A DNA stretch of 64,000 bases from Myroides odoratus DSM 2801. GTDB lineage: Bacteria > Bacteroidota > Bacteroidia > Flavobacteriales > Flavobacteriaceae. Location of the stretch: the NCBI RefSeq assembly GCF_000243275.1, contig NZ_CM001437.1, positions 2,096,128-2,160,127 of the forward strand, read 5' to 3'. Each line of letters opens with the position of its first letter. The stretch's first letter is position 1. Under the pieces are notes generated by a model. That model searched no databases, was not told the DNA's origin, and was given only the letters and a program-made list of their open reading frames with translations. Position numbers and translations under genes: made by a program. Shown here piece by piece: positions 9,145 through 19,200 of this stretch.

Positions 9145-10272
9145 TTAGTTGTTTATTTCTTGTTCAGTTAACACTTCAATTTCATCTATTGAGAGACGAC
9201 TTCCAATAGCTCCATTGTATTTGTCTCCTTCAAGACTAGAGGTTAGAACGATGGCTAACATATATTCATCATCAGGATTATATGCTCTACCTGCGATAGT
9301 GATAAAAGGTAATTCAAAATAGGTCCATTGTTCTGTCTCAATTCGATCTTCCGGTTTGATTCTTGCATAAGATAGAATACGTGGATCATCTTGAGGATTG
9401 TCAATGAATCTAAAATCATGTGTTGCCTTTAGATAATCATTAGGTGAATCTTTTTTAAAGTAGATAGCATAGATGTCAAAGGTATCTTCAGTTAGATTAC
9501 TTTGTCCGTCTTTGCTGTGTATTTCGAATTTTTCTCCTTTTTTGTATTTGAAATATCCCGTTAATTTGGTTGGTGCTTTTTCCCAATTGGTTCCGAATCG
9601 TGGCGATTCTTCTGGTTTTGTAATATTAGTCTCAAATTTTCCAGTAAAAAGGTTTCCAGCAGCTATAGCCGCAAAAGCTTGTCCCATTTTTCCTGTTTTT
9701 TGTGTTTCTAATCGAACTCCTTGACCTATTTTTCCTTGAGGTTCAATGGTTGTAATCATGTGATCTTTGTCAGGTCTATTTTGTGGATCTGTCAAGAAAC
9801 TGAGATAAAACCCAGAATTTCCGCTATCCCATATTTTAGCTTCTTTTTCACCATCAACTTCTATCCATTCATAAAACCCACCATTTGAAAATATGCGGGT
9901 ATTTTCAAATGAAAATGTACTAGATATTTCAGCTGTATAAACGCTAATTTTATATGTTTTTGAGTAGGCACCATTCTGTGAAGTTACAGTATAAAATTGT
10001 GGGTTTGTGAAATCTCGCATTGTCCCACTGGCAGGATTTATTGTAGCGCCTTCAGTCAATGTGAATTCAGGAGCCAGTTGCGTAATATCTGCATACCCGT
10101 TTACATAAAATGTAACGAAGTCATTTTCAATTTCTACGGGTAGTTTTATAAGGTTCTCTGGAATTTTAGCTGTTACGATATCAGCTTCCGTATTTAACGC
10201 TTCATCTTTGATACAAGATGAAAAAAATAACCCTACCAATAGGGTTAGAAGAAAAATGTATTTATCTCTCAT
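9145..10272 (-). CDS. PCMD-type lipoprotein (paralogue 1)
   Basis: A 375-residue lipoprotein: signal and lipobox at LLVGLFFSSC (Cys about residue 20). An N-terminal immunoglobulin-like region resembling the surface-protein module that precedes PCMD domains is followed by a C-terminal jelly-roll domain that I read as the putative carbohydrate metabolism domain (PCMD, Pfam PF13201). That assignment rests on overall pattern, such as the SFDIYAI(Y/I)F-like strand and the terminal SRLSIDEIEV. The paralogue at 11363-12448 shares the SCIK(D/E)E start and the same domain order. Probably surface or periplasmic glycan binding, unproven. Confidence 0.7.
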   Translation of the reverse strand: MRDKYIFLLTLLVGLFFSSCIKDEALNTEADIVTAKIPENLIKLPVEIENDFVTFYVNGYADITQLAPEFTLTEGATINPASGTMRDFTNPQFYTVTSQNGAYSKTYKISVYTAEISSTFSFENTRIFSNGGFYEWIEVDGEKEAKIWDSGNSGFYLSFLTDPQNRPDKDHMITTIEPQGKIGQGVRLETQKTGKMGQAFAAIAAGNLFTGKFETNITKPEESPRFGTNWEKAPTKLTGYFKYKKGEKFEIHSKDGQSNLTEDTFDIYAIYFKKDSPNDYLKATHDFRFIDNPQDDPRILSYARIKPEDRIETEQWTYFELPFITIAGRAYNPDDEYMLAIVLTSSLEGDKYNGAIGSRLSIDEIEVLTEQEINN

Positions 10273-10338
10273 CGTTGAAATTAGTATTTATTAATGTTTA
10301 CATCATGTAATCATAATGATTGCATAACCTTTAATCTA

Positions 10339-10346
10339 CAAATTTA
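10339..10346 (-). promoter_or_regulatory. Putative -7 element of the PCMD/barrel operon 1
   Basis: On the minus strand TAAATTTG, matching TAnnTTTG, about 67 bases before the start codon. No TTG is found at the ideal distance, so only the -7 element is supported. Confidence 0.4.
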
Positions 10347-10554
10347 CGCTATAATGTTGAGAATACGCGTTTTCTGCATTTTACTTCGTTAGATTGTGAT
10401 TTTCAATACTTAAAATGAATAAAAATGTTCAATTTTTTCATTAGTATTAAGATAAAAACTCTTTTTTATGTCAAAAAGGTGTCAGGTCTAGGATAAAAAA
10501 AAACTACAATCTTTCGATTATAGTCTCTATTTTAAACAAGGCATCGTTTTTTAC

Positions 10555-11376
10555 TTAAAACTGATAGCCAAATCCGAGATTTAAATAAATGCTGTACATG
10601 TTGAATGTAATGGCTTCAAAGTCTTTTTTAAATAAACCATTGAGCCCCCAATTTAAATCAGAAAACAAGCGGAACTGATTATTCACTTTATATTCGAATC
10701 CCAATTCTGCTCCCCATTGAAAGCGGTTTAAATCGGAAGAGAAATCATATTCTCCTTTGGCATCTTCTTCAAATTCTATAGGCGTTCCAATGGGATTGCC
10801 TTCCCGTAATACCCCTTCATATACATACCCTGTAAAATCGCCATCAATGAGTCCCGATAAATAAACTCCACCATAAACATTCCATTTTGAATTGACATTG
10901 TATACGGCGAGTATAGGAAAAGTAATATAAGAGTTCTTCATTTTTGTTTTTACATTTCCGGTAAAATATCCTTTGGTTTGTTTGCCTTCTTCGCCGTCAA
11001 TTTGCGTGTAGTAGTTTTTTACTCGCGCATCTGTCTTCATCCCGCGTCCTTCAAAACGCAGTCCTGTTCGAATTCCCCATGTCTGATCATCCGTGAGCCA
11101 TTTGGTGGCATTAACCTCTAATCCCATTTGTAAGGTAGGATTGTAGCTGTTGATTTCGCGAATTTGTGCTGGAATTCCCAAAGGCGTACTTCCACCTATG
11201 CTAAATTGCGCACGGGCTTGATAGTCCATATTCTTTGTAAAGAATGCAGTAAAGGCAATGGGCGTTGCTGGTTCTATCGCTGATGCGTCTGGTGACTGAG
11301 CAAATGAATGGTAGGGGTATGCAAGTAGGCAAACCAACAACAGATATAAAGTCGGGAGTATATTATTCTTTTTCAT
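10555..11376 (-). CDS. Outer-membrane beta-barrel protein (paralogue 2)
   Basis: A 273-residue barrel protein, paralogue of the one at 8350-9132, with a signal peptide ending near SFAQ (residue 27) and the same C-terminal GFGYQF. Differences from paralogue 1 cluster in presumed loops; the strand segments are well kept. The start codon overlaps the end of the PCMD lipoprotein gene by 14 bases, so the pair is translationally coupled. About 180 bases of apparently empty sequence separate it from the promoter region of operon 1. Confidence 0.8.
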   Translation of the reverse strand: MKKNNILPTLYLLLVCLLAYPYHSFAQSPDASAIEPATPIAFTAFFTKNMDYQARAQFSIGGSTPLGIPAQIREINSYNPTLQMGLEVNATKWLTDDQTWGIRTGLRFEGRGMKTDARVKNYYTQIDGEEGKQTKGYFTGNVKTKMKNSYITFPILAVYNVNSKWNVYGGVYLSGLIDGDFTGYVYEGVLREGNPIGTPIEFEEDAKGEYDFSSDLNRFQWGAELGFEYKVNNQFRLFSDLNWGLNGLFKKDFEAITFNMYSIYLNLGFGYQF

Positions 11377-12448
11377 AAACTAATTCTATTTCATCAACTA
11401 AAAGTGTACTGCCAATAGCTCCTTTAAATTCAGCCCCATCAATACTCGAAGTCATGACAATGGCAATCATATAATCTTTGTTCGGATCATAGGTTTTTCC
11501 TGGAATGACAGTAAAGGGAATGGAGAAGGTACTCCACGTTGTTGTTTCTTTGCGATCTTCTGCTGGGATGCGTGCAATGGCTACATTTCGTGGATCAGCA
11601 AACGCATGATCACCTGTTAGGTAGTTGTCTTTTTTCTGTAGTTCAAAAATAATGGCATAGATATCGAATGAATCTTGTGCACCGGGCACTTCATTATAAT
11701 TCTCATCCGTCACTACTTTTCCAGGCGTGTATTTATAGACACCTCGTAAGGTTTGAGGCAAAGCACCACTATAAGGAAGTCCAAAACGAGTGGATTTCAA
11801 TGTATTAAATGGGTTGAGCTTGAATTGTCCTAAAAATAAATTACCTGCAGCAATCGGATTTCCTGTTGCTGCGGCAAAATTGGATGTATATACGGTTTGC
11901 ATTTTAACAGCTAATCCTCCTCTTCGACCTGGGGCTACCGTTGTCGGATAGGCCTCTGCGGGTGTTGAACCAGCAATCGTAGCATATCCTTGGTTTCCGC
12001 TATCCCAATCGTAAATTTTCTCCCCATTAGAGCCAATTTCATAAAAGCGGTAGTAACGATCTCGATCGGTTAGTTCGGCATTGTTGAAATCGTAATAGGT
12101 ACTCAATTCATCACTTGTAAAGCTGACCAGATATTTTTTTTGCCAACGTTTATCTTGGGCTGTGATAACGACCTCTTGGGCAGTTGAAAAATCACGCGTA
12201 ACTCCATTGGGTGGATCCATGGTTGAATTGGGAGAAATAATAAAAAAAGGCGACTGATGCTCTAAATCTACATTTGATTTTACTCTAAATTCAACCGATG
12301 TATTCGTGATAATCGGATCCATTTTGAGGTATTCACTTGGAATATAAGCTTCTAATATGTCGGCATTGGTGTCTAATTCTTCCTCTTTGATGCAACTGCT
12401 GCACAAAAGGCTGAGTCCTACTAAGTATAGAGAAACGAGGTGTTTCAT
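11363..12448 (-). CDS. PCMD-type lipoprotein (paralogue 2)
   Basis: A 361-residue lipoprotein with lipobox at GLSLLCSSC (Cys about residue 19), paralogue of the protein at 9145-10272. Both have a SCIK start with an (N/T)xADI block, a CDSG-like W-DSGN(S/Q)G motif in the middle, and a terminal I(G)S(R/T)L-DEIE segment. The Ig-like module comes first and the presumed PCMD jelly roll second. It heads operon 2, upstream of and overlapping the barrel gene. The tandem arrangement indicates duplication of the two-gene cassette. Confidence 0.7.
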   Translation of the reverse strand: MKHLVSLYLVGLSLLCSSCIKEEELDTNADILEAYIPSEYLKMDPIITNTSVEFRVKSNVDLEHQSPFFIISPNSTMDPPNGVTRDFSTAQEVVITAQDKRWQKKYLVSFTSDELSTYYDFNNAELTDRDRYYRFYEIGSNGEKIYDWDSGNQGYATIAGSTPAEAYPTTVAPGRRGGLAVKMQTVYTSNFAAATGNPIAAGNLFLGQFKLNPFNTLKSTRFGLPYSGALPQTLRGVYKYTPGKVVTDENYNEVPGAQDSFDIYAIIFELQKKDNYLTGDHAFADPRNVAIARIPAEDRKETTTWSTFSIPFTVIPGKTYDPNKDYMIAIVMTSSIDGAEFKGAIGSTLLVDEIELVYEKE

Positions 12449-12687
12449 AGGGGTATAATGTTAATTAATGACATATTTACAATTTTCTTGCCAAATTTGA
12501 TTGCTTTGTGTTAAGCTTTTTCTAACACGGAAGGTAATGTATTTTTGTTTAGTTAAAACGTTTATTTTTTACTTTTTATTTTGTAAAATAGACCTTTAAA
12601 TTTCGCGTCAATGGAGTTACTATTAGCTCCTCAATGTATAGGAAAAGCAAAATGAAAAGAAGGAGTTTATATTTCTTTTGATAGTAG

Positions 12688-12695
12688 TATATTTG
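12688..12695 (+). promoter_or_regulatory. Putative -7 element of porZ-recO
   Basis: TATATTTG matches TAnnTTTG; the porZ ATG is 21 bases downstream. No well-placed TTG is visible. Confidence 0.45.
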
Positions 12696-12715
12696 TTTGA
12701 TTGTAAATAGTCTGT

Positions 12716-15040
12716 ATGAAAACCAAGCATTTAATTTATTTGTTGCTTTTAGGGGTTACGAGCCTTTGGGCTCAAGATAATCACAAGTGGAATAGTTATT
12801 TCTCTTACACGGAGGTTGTGGCTCTTGCAAAAGGACGCGATGTCGTTTTTGGAGCAACGCCTTCCGCTTTGTTGCGTTTTTCAGTTAATCAGCAGAATAT
12901 TGAAGTGTACAACTCCATTAGTGGATTAAAAACCAATCAAATTACAGCCTTGCATTTTAGTGAGGTACACCAAAAGCTATTAATTGGAAATGAAGATGGT
13001 AGCTTACTCGTTTTTGATTTGAGAAATGACCGTATACGAACCTTATCTGACATTAAAAGTAAGCCCTCTTTACAGGTATTTGAACGTCGAATTAATGCTT
13101 TCTTAGAAGTTAAGGGACAAGTATATATTGCGACGAATTACGGAATTAGTGCCTTCAATATGAATGACAACTCATTTGGTGATAGCTATTATATTGGATC
13201 CAATGGGAAAAATAGCATCGTGAAGGATATCGTAGCAACAAATCAAGATTTGTTGGCTATTACAGCGGAGGGAATTAAACAGATTGGACTTCAAAACCCC
13301 AATAAGGTTGATTTTAGACAATGGACTACTTGGGAGAATGGATCAAATTGGGAAAAAGGATATGCAATAGGGGATAAGATTTTCTTGAGTGCAAAAGAAG
13401 AGACTACCCTTTATGAATTGGCGCAACCAAATCAAGTCGTAACGGTGGCGGAAGCCAAGCAACCAATTGTAAATTTTAATGAAAACGAGCAAGGACAATT
13501 GCTGGTGATTACACCGACACAAGTACTGACGTTACAAGGCGGAAATCAATTAATCGAAACCATACAGCACGGCAATCTTGTGGATGCTGTTGAGGTGAAT
13601 GGGGTGTATTATTTTGCGAGTAGTTCAGCAGGATTATTTCAAATGGCGAAAAACGGACAGAAAGAATCGTTATCGCCTGATGGACCAGAATCGAATCGTG
13701 TATTTTCACTGTTGTCGACAAGAGAGGGTACGTGGTTCATTAGTGGAGGATATGATAAAAATACATACAACCCCTATGTACCTACCTTAGCAGCCAGAGG
13801 ATTGAGCTACTTTAATAAGAAAAAAGGATGGGAGTTTTTGCCATTTGGCGCATTGAAAGATGCACGTGCATTAACCTATGCTGCGCTGAATCCGAAGAAT
13901 GATAAAGAATTGTATGTCGGATCGTACCATTCGGGATTATTGCAAATAAAATGGAAGAACAATAGCATCCAAGATAGTGAAGTGGTCTTGTTTAACCACG
14001 AAAATACGGGTACTACGGGCTTAGAGAATATGGAAATTGATCCCAATGACACTTCTTTTCCTCCAGGTTATGCAACAGTACGTATAAATGGGGTTGTGTT
14101 TGATAAACAAGGAAAATTATGGGTAACGAATAACTTTGTGTCTAGTGCATTGAAGGTTATGGATGCCAATCAAAAATGGCAATCGTACTATTCGACTTAT
14201 GGTATGTTTGATTATAAGAGAGGGAATTATGGGCGTTTAGTGGTGGATAAAAATGAAACCAAGTGGATTCCATCCCTAGAAGATGGATTAACGGCATTTA
14301 ATGAGACAAAAAATAATCGTGTAGCCAAATTGAATACCGATTTGGGTAATCTGCCTTCGGATAACGTAAGTGCTTTAGCGTTAGATAAAAACAATCAATT
14401 GTGGATTGGTACAAATAAAGGATTGCGCGTGATTCAAAACGTCAATCAATTTTTGCAAACGACGAGTTTACAACCAACCAATATCGTGATTGAAGAAAAT
14501 GGAATTGCAGAAGAATTGTTTTATCAACAGTATATCACGAAAATAGAGGTGGATGGTGCCAATCAGAAATGGGTGGCCATTGCAGATGCTGGGGTATTCT
14601 TAGTCGCTGCAACAGGAAAGAATGTCATCTATCATTTTACCAAAGATAATTCGCCTTTACCTAGTAATACCATCAATGATATTGCTACAGATCCCGTATC
14701 TGGAGAAGTGTTTTTTGCCACTGACTTAGGGGTTGTTTCCTTTATGGCGGATACTTCTGAAGGACAAGATACGAATAGTTCATTCTATGCTTATCCTAAT
14801 CCTGTTCGCCCAGAATACCTTGGTGAAGTGCGTATTGTTGGGTTAATGGATCGCTCTGTAGTAAAGATTACTGATATTGAAGGAAATTTAGTTTTTGAAG
14901 CAACCTCGAATGGTGGAACCGTGGTTTGGGATACACATGCATTTAATGGTAAAAGAGTAGCTTCTGGCGTGTATTTGATTATGGTATCATCGGCTGATCA
15001 CGGCAATACCAAAGTTAAAAAATTGATGATTATTCGTTAA
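12716..15040 (+). CDS. porZ: PorZ-like type IX secretion accessory protein (beta-propeller, sorting C-terminus)
   Basis: A 774-residue exported protein: signal peptide (cleavage near SLWAQ, residue 20), a long two-component-regulator-type beta-propeller region with repeated LWIG/LWVT and KWIPS-like strands (about 25-680), and a C-terminal Ig-like domain at about 690-774 with YPNPV at its start and VYLIMVSS near its end, as in type IX secretion sorting domains. Length and architecture match Porphyromonas PorZ (776 residues), which works with the PorU sortase and delivers anionic lipopolysaccharide for attachment to cargo. The recO gene overlaps its stop codon by one base. Confidence 0.8.
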   Translation: MKTKHLIYLLLLGVTSLWAQDNHKWNSYFSYTEVVALAKGRDVVFGATPSALLRFSVNQQNIEVYNSISGLKTNQITALHFSEVHQKLLIGNEDGSLLVFDLRNDRIRTLSDIKSKPSLQVFERRINAFLEVKGQVYIATNYGISAFNMNDNSFGDSYYIGSNGKNSIVKDIVATNQDLLAITAEGIKQIGLQNPNKVDFRQWTTWENGSNWEKGYAIGDKIFLSAKEETTLYELAQPNQVVTVAEAKQPIVNFNENEQGQLLVITPTQVLTLQGGNQLIETIQHGNLVDAVEVNGVYYFASSSAGLFQMAKNGQKESLSPDGPESNRVFSLLSTREGTWFISGGYDKNTYNPYVPTLAARGLSYFNKKKGWEFLPFGALKDARALTYAALNPKNDKELYVGSYHSGLLQIKWKNNSIQDSEVVLFNHENTGTTGLENMEIDPNDTSFPPGYATVRINGVVFDKQGKLWVTNNFVSSALKVMDANQKWQSYYSTYGMFDYKRGNYGRLVVDKNETKWIPSLEDGLTAFNETKNNRVAKLNTDLGNLPSDNVSALALDKNNQLWIGTNKGLRVIQNVNQFLQTTSLQPTNIVIEENGIAEELFYQQYITKIEVDGANQKWVAIADAGVFLVAATGKNVIYHFTKDNSPLPSNTINDIATDPVSGEVFFATDLGVVSFMADTSEGQDTNSSFYAYPNPVRPEYLGEVRIVGLMDRSVVKITDIEGNLVFEATSNGGTVVWDTHAFNGKRVASGVYLIMVSSADHGNTKVKKLMIIR

Positions 15041-15753
15041 TGGTTATACAGACAAAAGCCATTGTATTACAGGCTATAAAATACCAAGATAAGAGTTTGA
15101 TAGTGAAATGCTTGACGAAAGAAGTGGGGATTCAAACCTTTTTCGTTCGCAATGCGTTTGCTAAAGGAAAAAACGCACAGAAAATAGCGTATTTTCAACC
15201 TTTGATGTTGTTGGACATTACATTCGCTTTCAAGAATAAAGGCGGTATGGAGTACTTCAAAGAAATTAAAGTAGATCAAGTCTATCACAGTATCTACTAT
15301 GACTTTTCTAAAAATAGCATTGCCCTTTTTGTCAGTGAAATTCTCAGTATGGTGGTGAGTGAACAAGAACGCGATGAACAATTTTATTCGTTTATCGAGA
15401 CAGCACTCTTGTGGCTAGATACACATGATGAAACAGCCAATTTCCATTTGTTGCTCTTGGTTGAATTATCAAAATACCTCGGATTTTATCCGGATTCCTC
15501 CGAGATGGATTGCCATTATTTCGACTGGTATGAAGGCGTGTTTACTGATATTCACGTTGCAAATTGTTTTGATGCAGAAGAAACATTTTTGTTCAAACGC
15601 TTGCTAGACTTAGGATTTGAGTCGGATCAAAAGGTGTTTTCTTCTCGAGATAGAAAAACGCTTTTAGCCTTATTGATGAAATATTATGAAGTGCATTTTA
15701 CGGCTTTCAGAAAACCAAAATCTTTGGAGATTTTGAAGGAAGTATTTTCGTGA
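15040..15753 (+). CDS. recO: DNA repair protein RecO
   Basis: A 237-residue RecO, which helps load RecA on gapped DNA together with RecR. The N-terminal OB fold is clear (TKAIVLQAIKYQDKSLIVKC), followed by a helical domain. Its ATG uses the last A of the porZ stop codon, an arrangement that implies coupling. A Zn-finger is not evident, as in many Bacteroidota RecO proteins. Immediately after the stop comes a GTGAG-rich repeat array. Confidence 0.92.
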   Translation: MVIQTKAIVLQAIKYQDKSLIVKCLTKEVGIQTFFVRNAFAKGKNAQKIAYFQPLMLLDITFAFKNKGGMEYFKEIKVDQVYHSIYYDFSKNSIALFVSEILSMVVSEQERDEQFYSFIETALLWLDTHDETANFHLLLLVELSKYLGFYPDSSEMDCHYFDWYEGVFTDIHVANCFDAEETFLFKRLLDLGFESDQKVFSSRDRKTLLALLMKYYEVHFTAFRKPKSLEILKEVFS

Positions 15754-16080
15754 GGGGATGAGGCGGTGAGACGGTGAGGTGGTGAGAAGGTGAGACGATG
15801 AGGTGGTGTGATGTAAAACCCCGTAGTGGCAAATGGCAATTTGCCAAGTAACTAGATTTTAATTAAAGTCTAATCCTTTCTTGATATAGGGTTAAGAATT
15901 GATCAAGTATAATTTTCAGTTTTTTTGCTTTTTTGCGAGAGGCTTTTTTGCAAATCGTCTTTAATCGATAAATCCGATTTCACCGCCTCACCCTCTCATC
16001 GTCTCACCGTTTCATCATAACCAATACCTCATAACCCATATCTCATAACCTCCTCACCCTCTCCCCAAAAAAACAACCAT
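15751..16080. repeat. Intergenic repeat: GTGAG array, hairpin core, CTCAC array
   Basis: A 450-base gap between recO and ileS holds, in order: a run of GGTGAG/GATGAG units (15752-15810); a core at about 15806-15853 containing GGCAAAT-GGCA-ATTTGCC, a 7-bp hairpin; about 110 unremarkable bases; and a run of CTCACC/CTCATC/CTCATAACC units (15978-16067). Left and right arms are roughly complementary, so the whole could fold into one large hairpin. The core recurs twice at 52.46-52.60 kb in opposite orientation. There is no ORF. The remaining 16081-16203 is the presumed ileS promoter region. Confidence 0.8.
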
Positions 16081-16203
16081 CCAATCTCACAAAAAACAAA
16101 AAACAGTCAATTTTTGCTCTTTTTAGTAGCAATTATTTGGTATGTAATTAAATGAAAATGCGTAAATTCGCCCAATTGATTAAAAAATAGTAGAATAATA
16201 ACG

Positions 16204-19200
16204 ATGAGCACTAAATTTACAGAATATAAGAATCTTGACATGTCAGGGGTAGCATCGGAGATGCTAGAGTTTTGGAAGGAACAATCCATATTCGAGAAAA
16301 GTATTAGTACGAGAGAGGATAACAAGCCTTTTGTATTTTTTGAAGGACCACCTTCAGCTAATGGTAAACCTGGGATTCACCACGTAATGGCTCGTACGAT
16401 TAAAGATATTTTTTGTCGATATAAAACACAAAAGGGATTCCAAGTAAAGCGTAAAGCAGGTTGGGATACGCATGGATTACCTGTTGAATTAGGGACAGAG
16501 AAAGAATTAGGGATTACGAAAGAAGATATCGGGGTAAAGATTACCATCGAAGAATATAATCAAGCTTGTAAGCGCACAGTAATGCGTTATACCGACTTAT
16601 GGAATGAACTGACGCAACAAATGGGATACTGGGTAGATATGAATGACCCGTATGTTACCTATAAGCCGAAGTACATGGAGTCTGTATGGTGGTTGTTGAA
16701 ACAGATTTACGATAAAAATTTATTGTACAAAGGATATACTATCCAACCGTACTCGCCAAAAGCTGGTACAGGTTTGTCTTCACATGAGATTAACCAACCA
16801 GGTGCATACAAAGATGTAACAGATACGACTATCGTTGCACAGTTTAAAGCGATAGAAGCTACATTACCTGCCTTTTTACAAGGTTTTGGAACGATCCATT
16901 TCTTAGCGTGGACGACAACTCCTTGGACGTTGCCTTCGAATACAGCTTTGACAGTAGGACCAAAAATTGATTATGCTTTGGTGAAATCATTTAACCAGTA
17001 TACAGGTGAAGCGATTCAAGTTGTTTTAGCGAAGCCTCTAGTAGGGAAACAATTCGCTGGAAAATTTGCTGCAGTAGAAACAGAAGAAGAATTAAACGCA
17101 TACAAAGAGGGAGATAAGAAAATTCCTTATTTGGTTGTGAAAGATTTTAAAGGAGCTGATTTAGTTGGAATTAAATACGAGCAATTATTGCCGTATACGT
17201 TGCCTTATCAAAATCCTGAAAATGCTTTCAGAGTAATTGCTGGAGATTTCGTAACAACAGAAGACGGTACAGGTATCGTACATACTGCCCCAACATTCGG
17301 AGCGGATGATGCGAAGGTTGCAAAAGAAGCAACTCCAGAAGTACCTGCTATGTTAATCTTAGATGCAGAAGGAAACCCGGTGCCATTAGTTGATTTACAA
17401 GGCCGTTTTGTGAAAGAAATGGGCGAAGAGTTAGGTGGTAAGTATGTGAAGAATGAGTACTATGATGAAGGAACTGCACCAGAACGTTCGGTAGATGTTG
17501 AAATTGCAATTAAACTAAAAGAAGAGAATAAAGCATTCAAAGTAGAAAAATACGTACACAGTTACCCACATTGTTGGAGAACCAACAAACCGGTATTGTA
17601 CTATCCTTTAGATTCTTGGTTCATCAAGATTACAGAGGTAAAAGACCGTATGTTCGAATTGAATGAAACGATAAACTGGAAACCAAAAGCAACTGGAGAA
17701 GGACGTTTTGGAAATTGGTTGAAAAATGCCAATGATTGGAACTTATCTCGTTCACGCTATTGGGGTATTCCATTGCCAATCTGGAGAACAGAGGATAAAA
17801 CAGAGGAATTAATCATTGGTTCAGTAGAACAAATGATGGCGGAGATTGAAAAATCTCAACAAGCAGGGTTCCAGAAAGACAATCCGTATGCTGGATTTGT
17901 TGTTGGTGATATGTCAGAAGAAAACTACGACAAAATCGACTTACACAAAAATGTAGTGGATGGTATCGTTTTAGTTTCTCCAAGTGGTAAACCAATGTAT
18001 CGCGAATCTGATTTGATCGATGTTTGGTTTGACTCTGGTGCAATGCCTTATGCACAATGGCATTATCCATTTGAAAACAAAGAATTGGTGGATCAAAATG
18101 GGGCATACCCAGCAGATTTCATCGCTGAGGGAGTGGATCAAACGCGTGGTTGGTTCTATACACTTCATGCGATTGCAACGTTGGTATTTGATACAAAAGC
18201 GTATAAGAACGTCGTGTCAAACGGACTAGTATTGGATAAAAATGGATTGAAAATGTCGAAGAGTTTAGGCAATACGATTGATCCATTTGAAACGCTAGCT
18301 GAGCACGGACCTGATGCGACACGTTGGTATATGATATCGAATGCAAATCCTTGGGATAACTTGAAATTCGATTTAGAAGGAATTACAGAAGTGCGAAGAA
18401 AGTTCTTCGGTACATTATATAATACGTATAACTTCTTTGCGTTGTATGCTAATATTGATGGATTTAAATACGCAGAAGCAGAGGTTCCTGTTCAAGATAG
18501 ACCTGAAATTGACCGTTGGATTCTATCAGAATTAAATACATTGGTGCAAAAAGTGGATGAATGCTATGCAGAATATGAACCAACACGTGCAGCAAGAGCA
18601 ATTACAGAGTTTGTAACAGAAAACTTGAGTAACTGGTATGTGCGTTTGTGTCGTAGAAGATTCTGGAAAGGGGAATATGCACAAGATAAAATTGCGGCGT
18701 ATCAAACGTTATATACGTGTTTGATTACAGTAGCGAAATTAGGTGCTCCTATTGCTCCATTCTTTATGGATAGACTTTACAGAGACTTAACATCAATCAC
18801 GAATTCAGAAAATTTTGAATCCGTACATTTGGCTGATTTCCCGAAATTTGATGCTTCATTTGTCGATGCAGGGTTAGAAAGCAGAATGCACAAAGCACAG
18901 ATTATTTCTTCTTTAGTTTTATCGCTTCGCAAGAAAGAAATGATTAAAGTACGTCAACCATTACAACGCATTATGATTCCGATTTTGGATGAAAATCAGC
19001 GTTTAGAGATTCAAGCTGTTGAAGATTTGATCAAAGCGGAGGTAAACGTAAAAGAAATTGAACTGTTAGATGACGCTTCAGGTATCTTAGTGAAACAAAT
19101 TAAACCTAATTTTAAAACATTAGGACCGCGTTTTGGTAAGGATATGGGCTTGATTGCTAAGGAAATACAAAACTTCAACCAAGAGAATATTGCCGAAATT

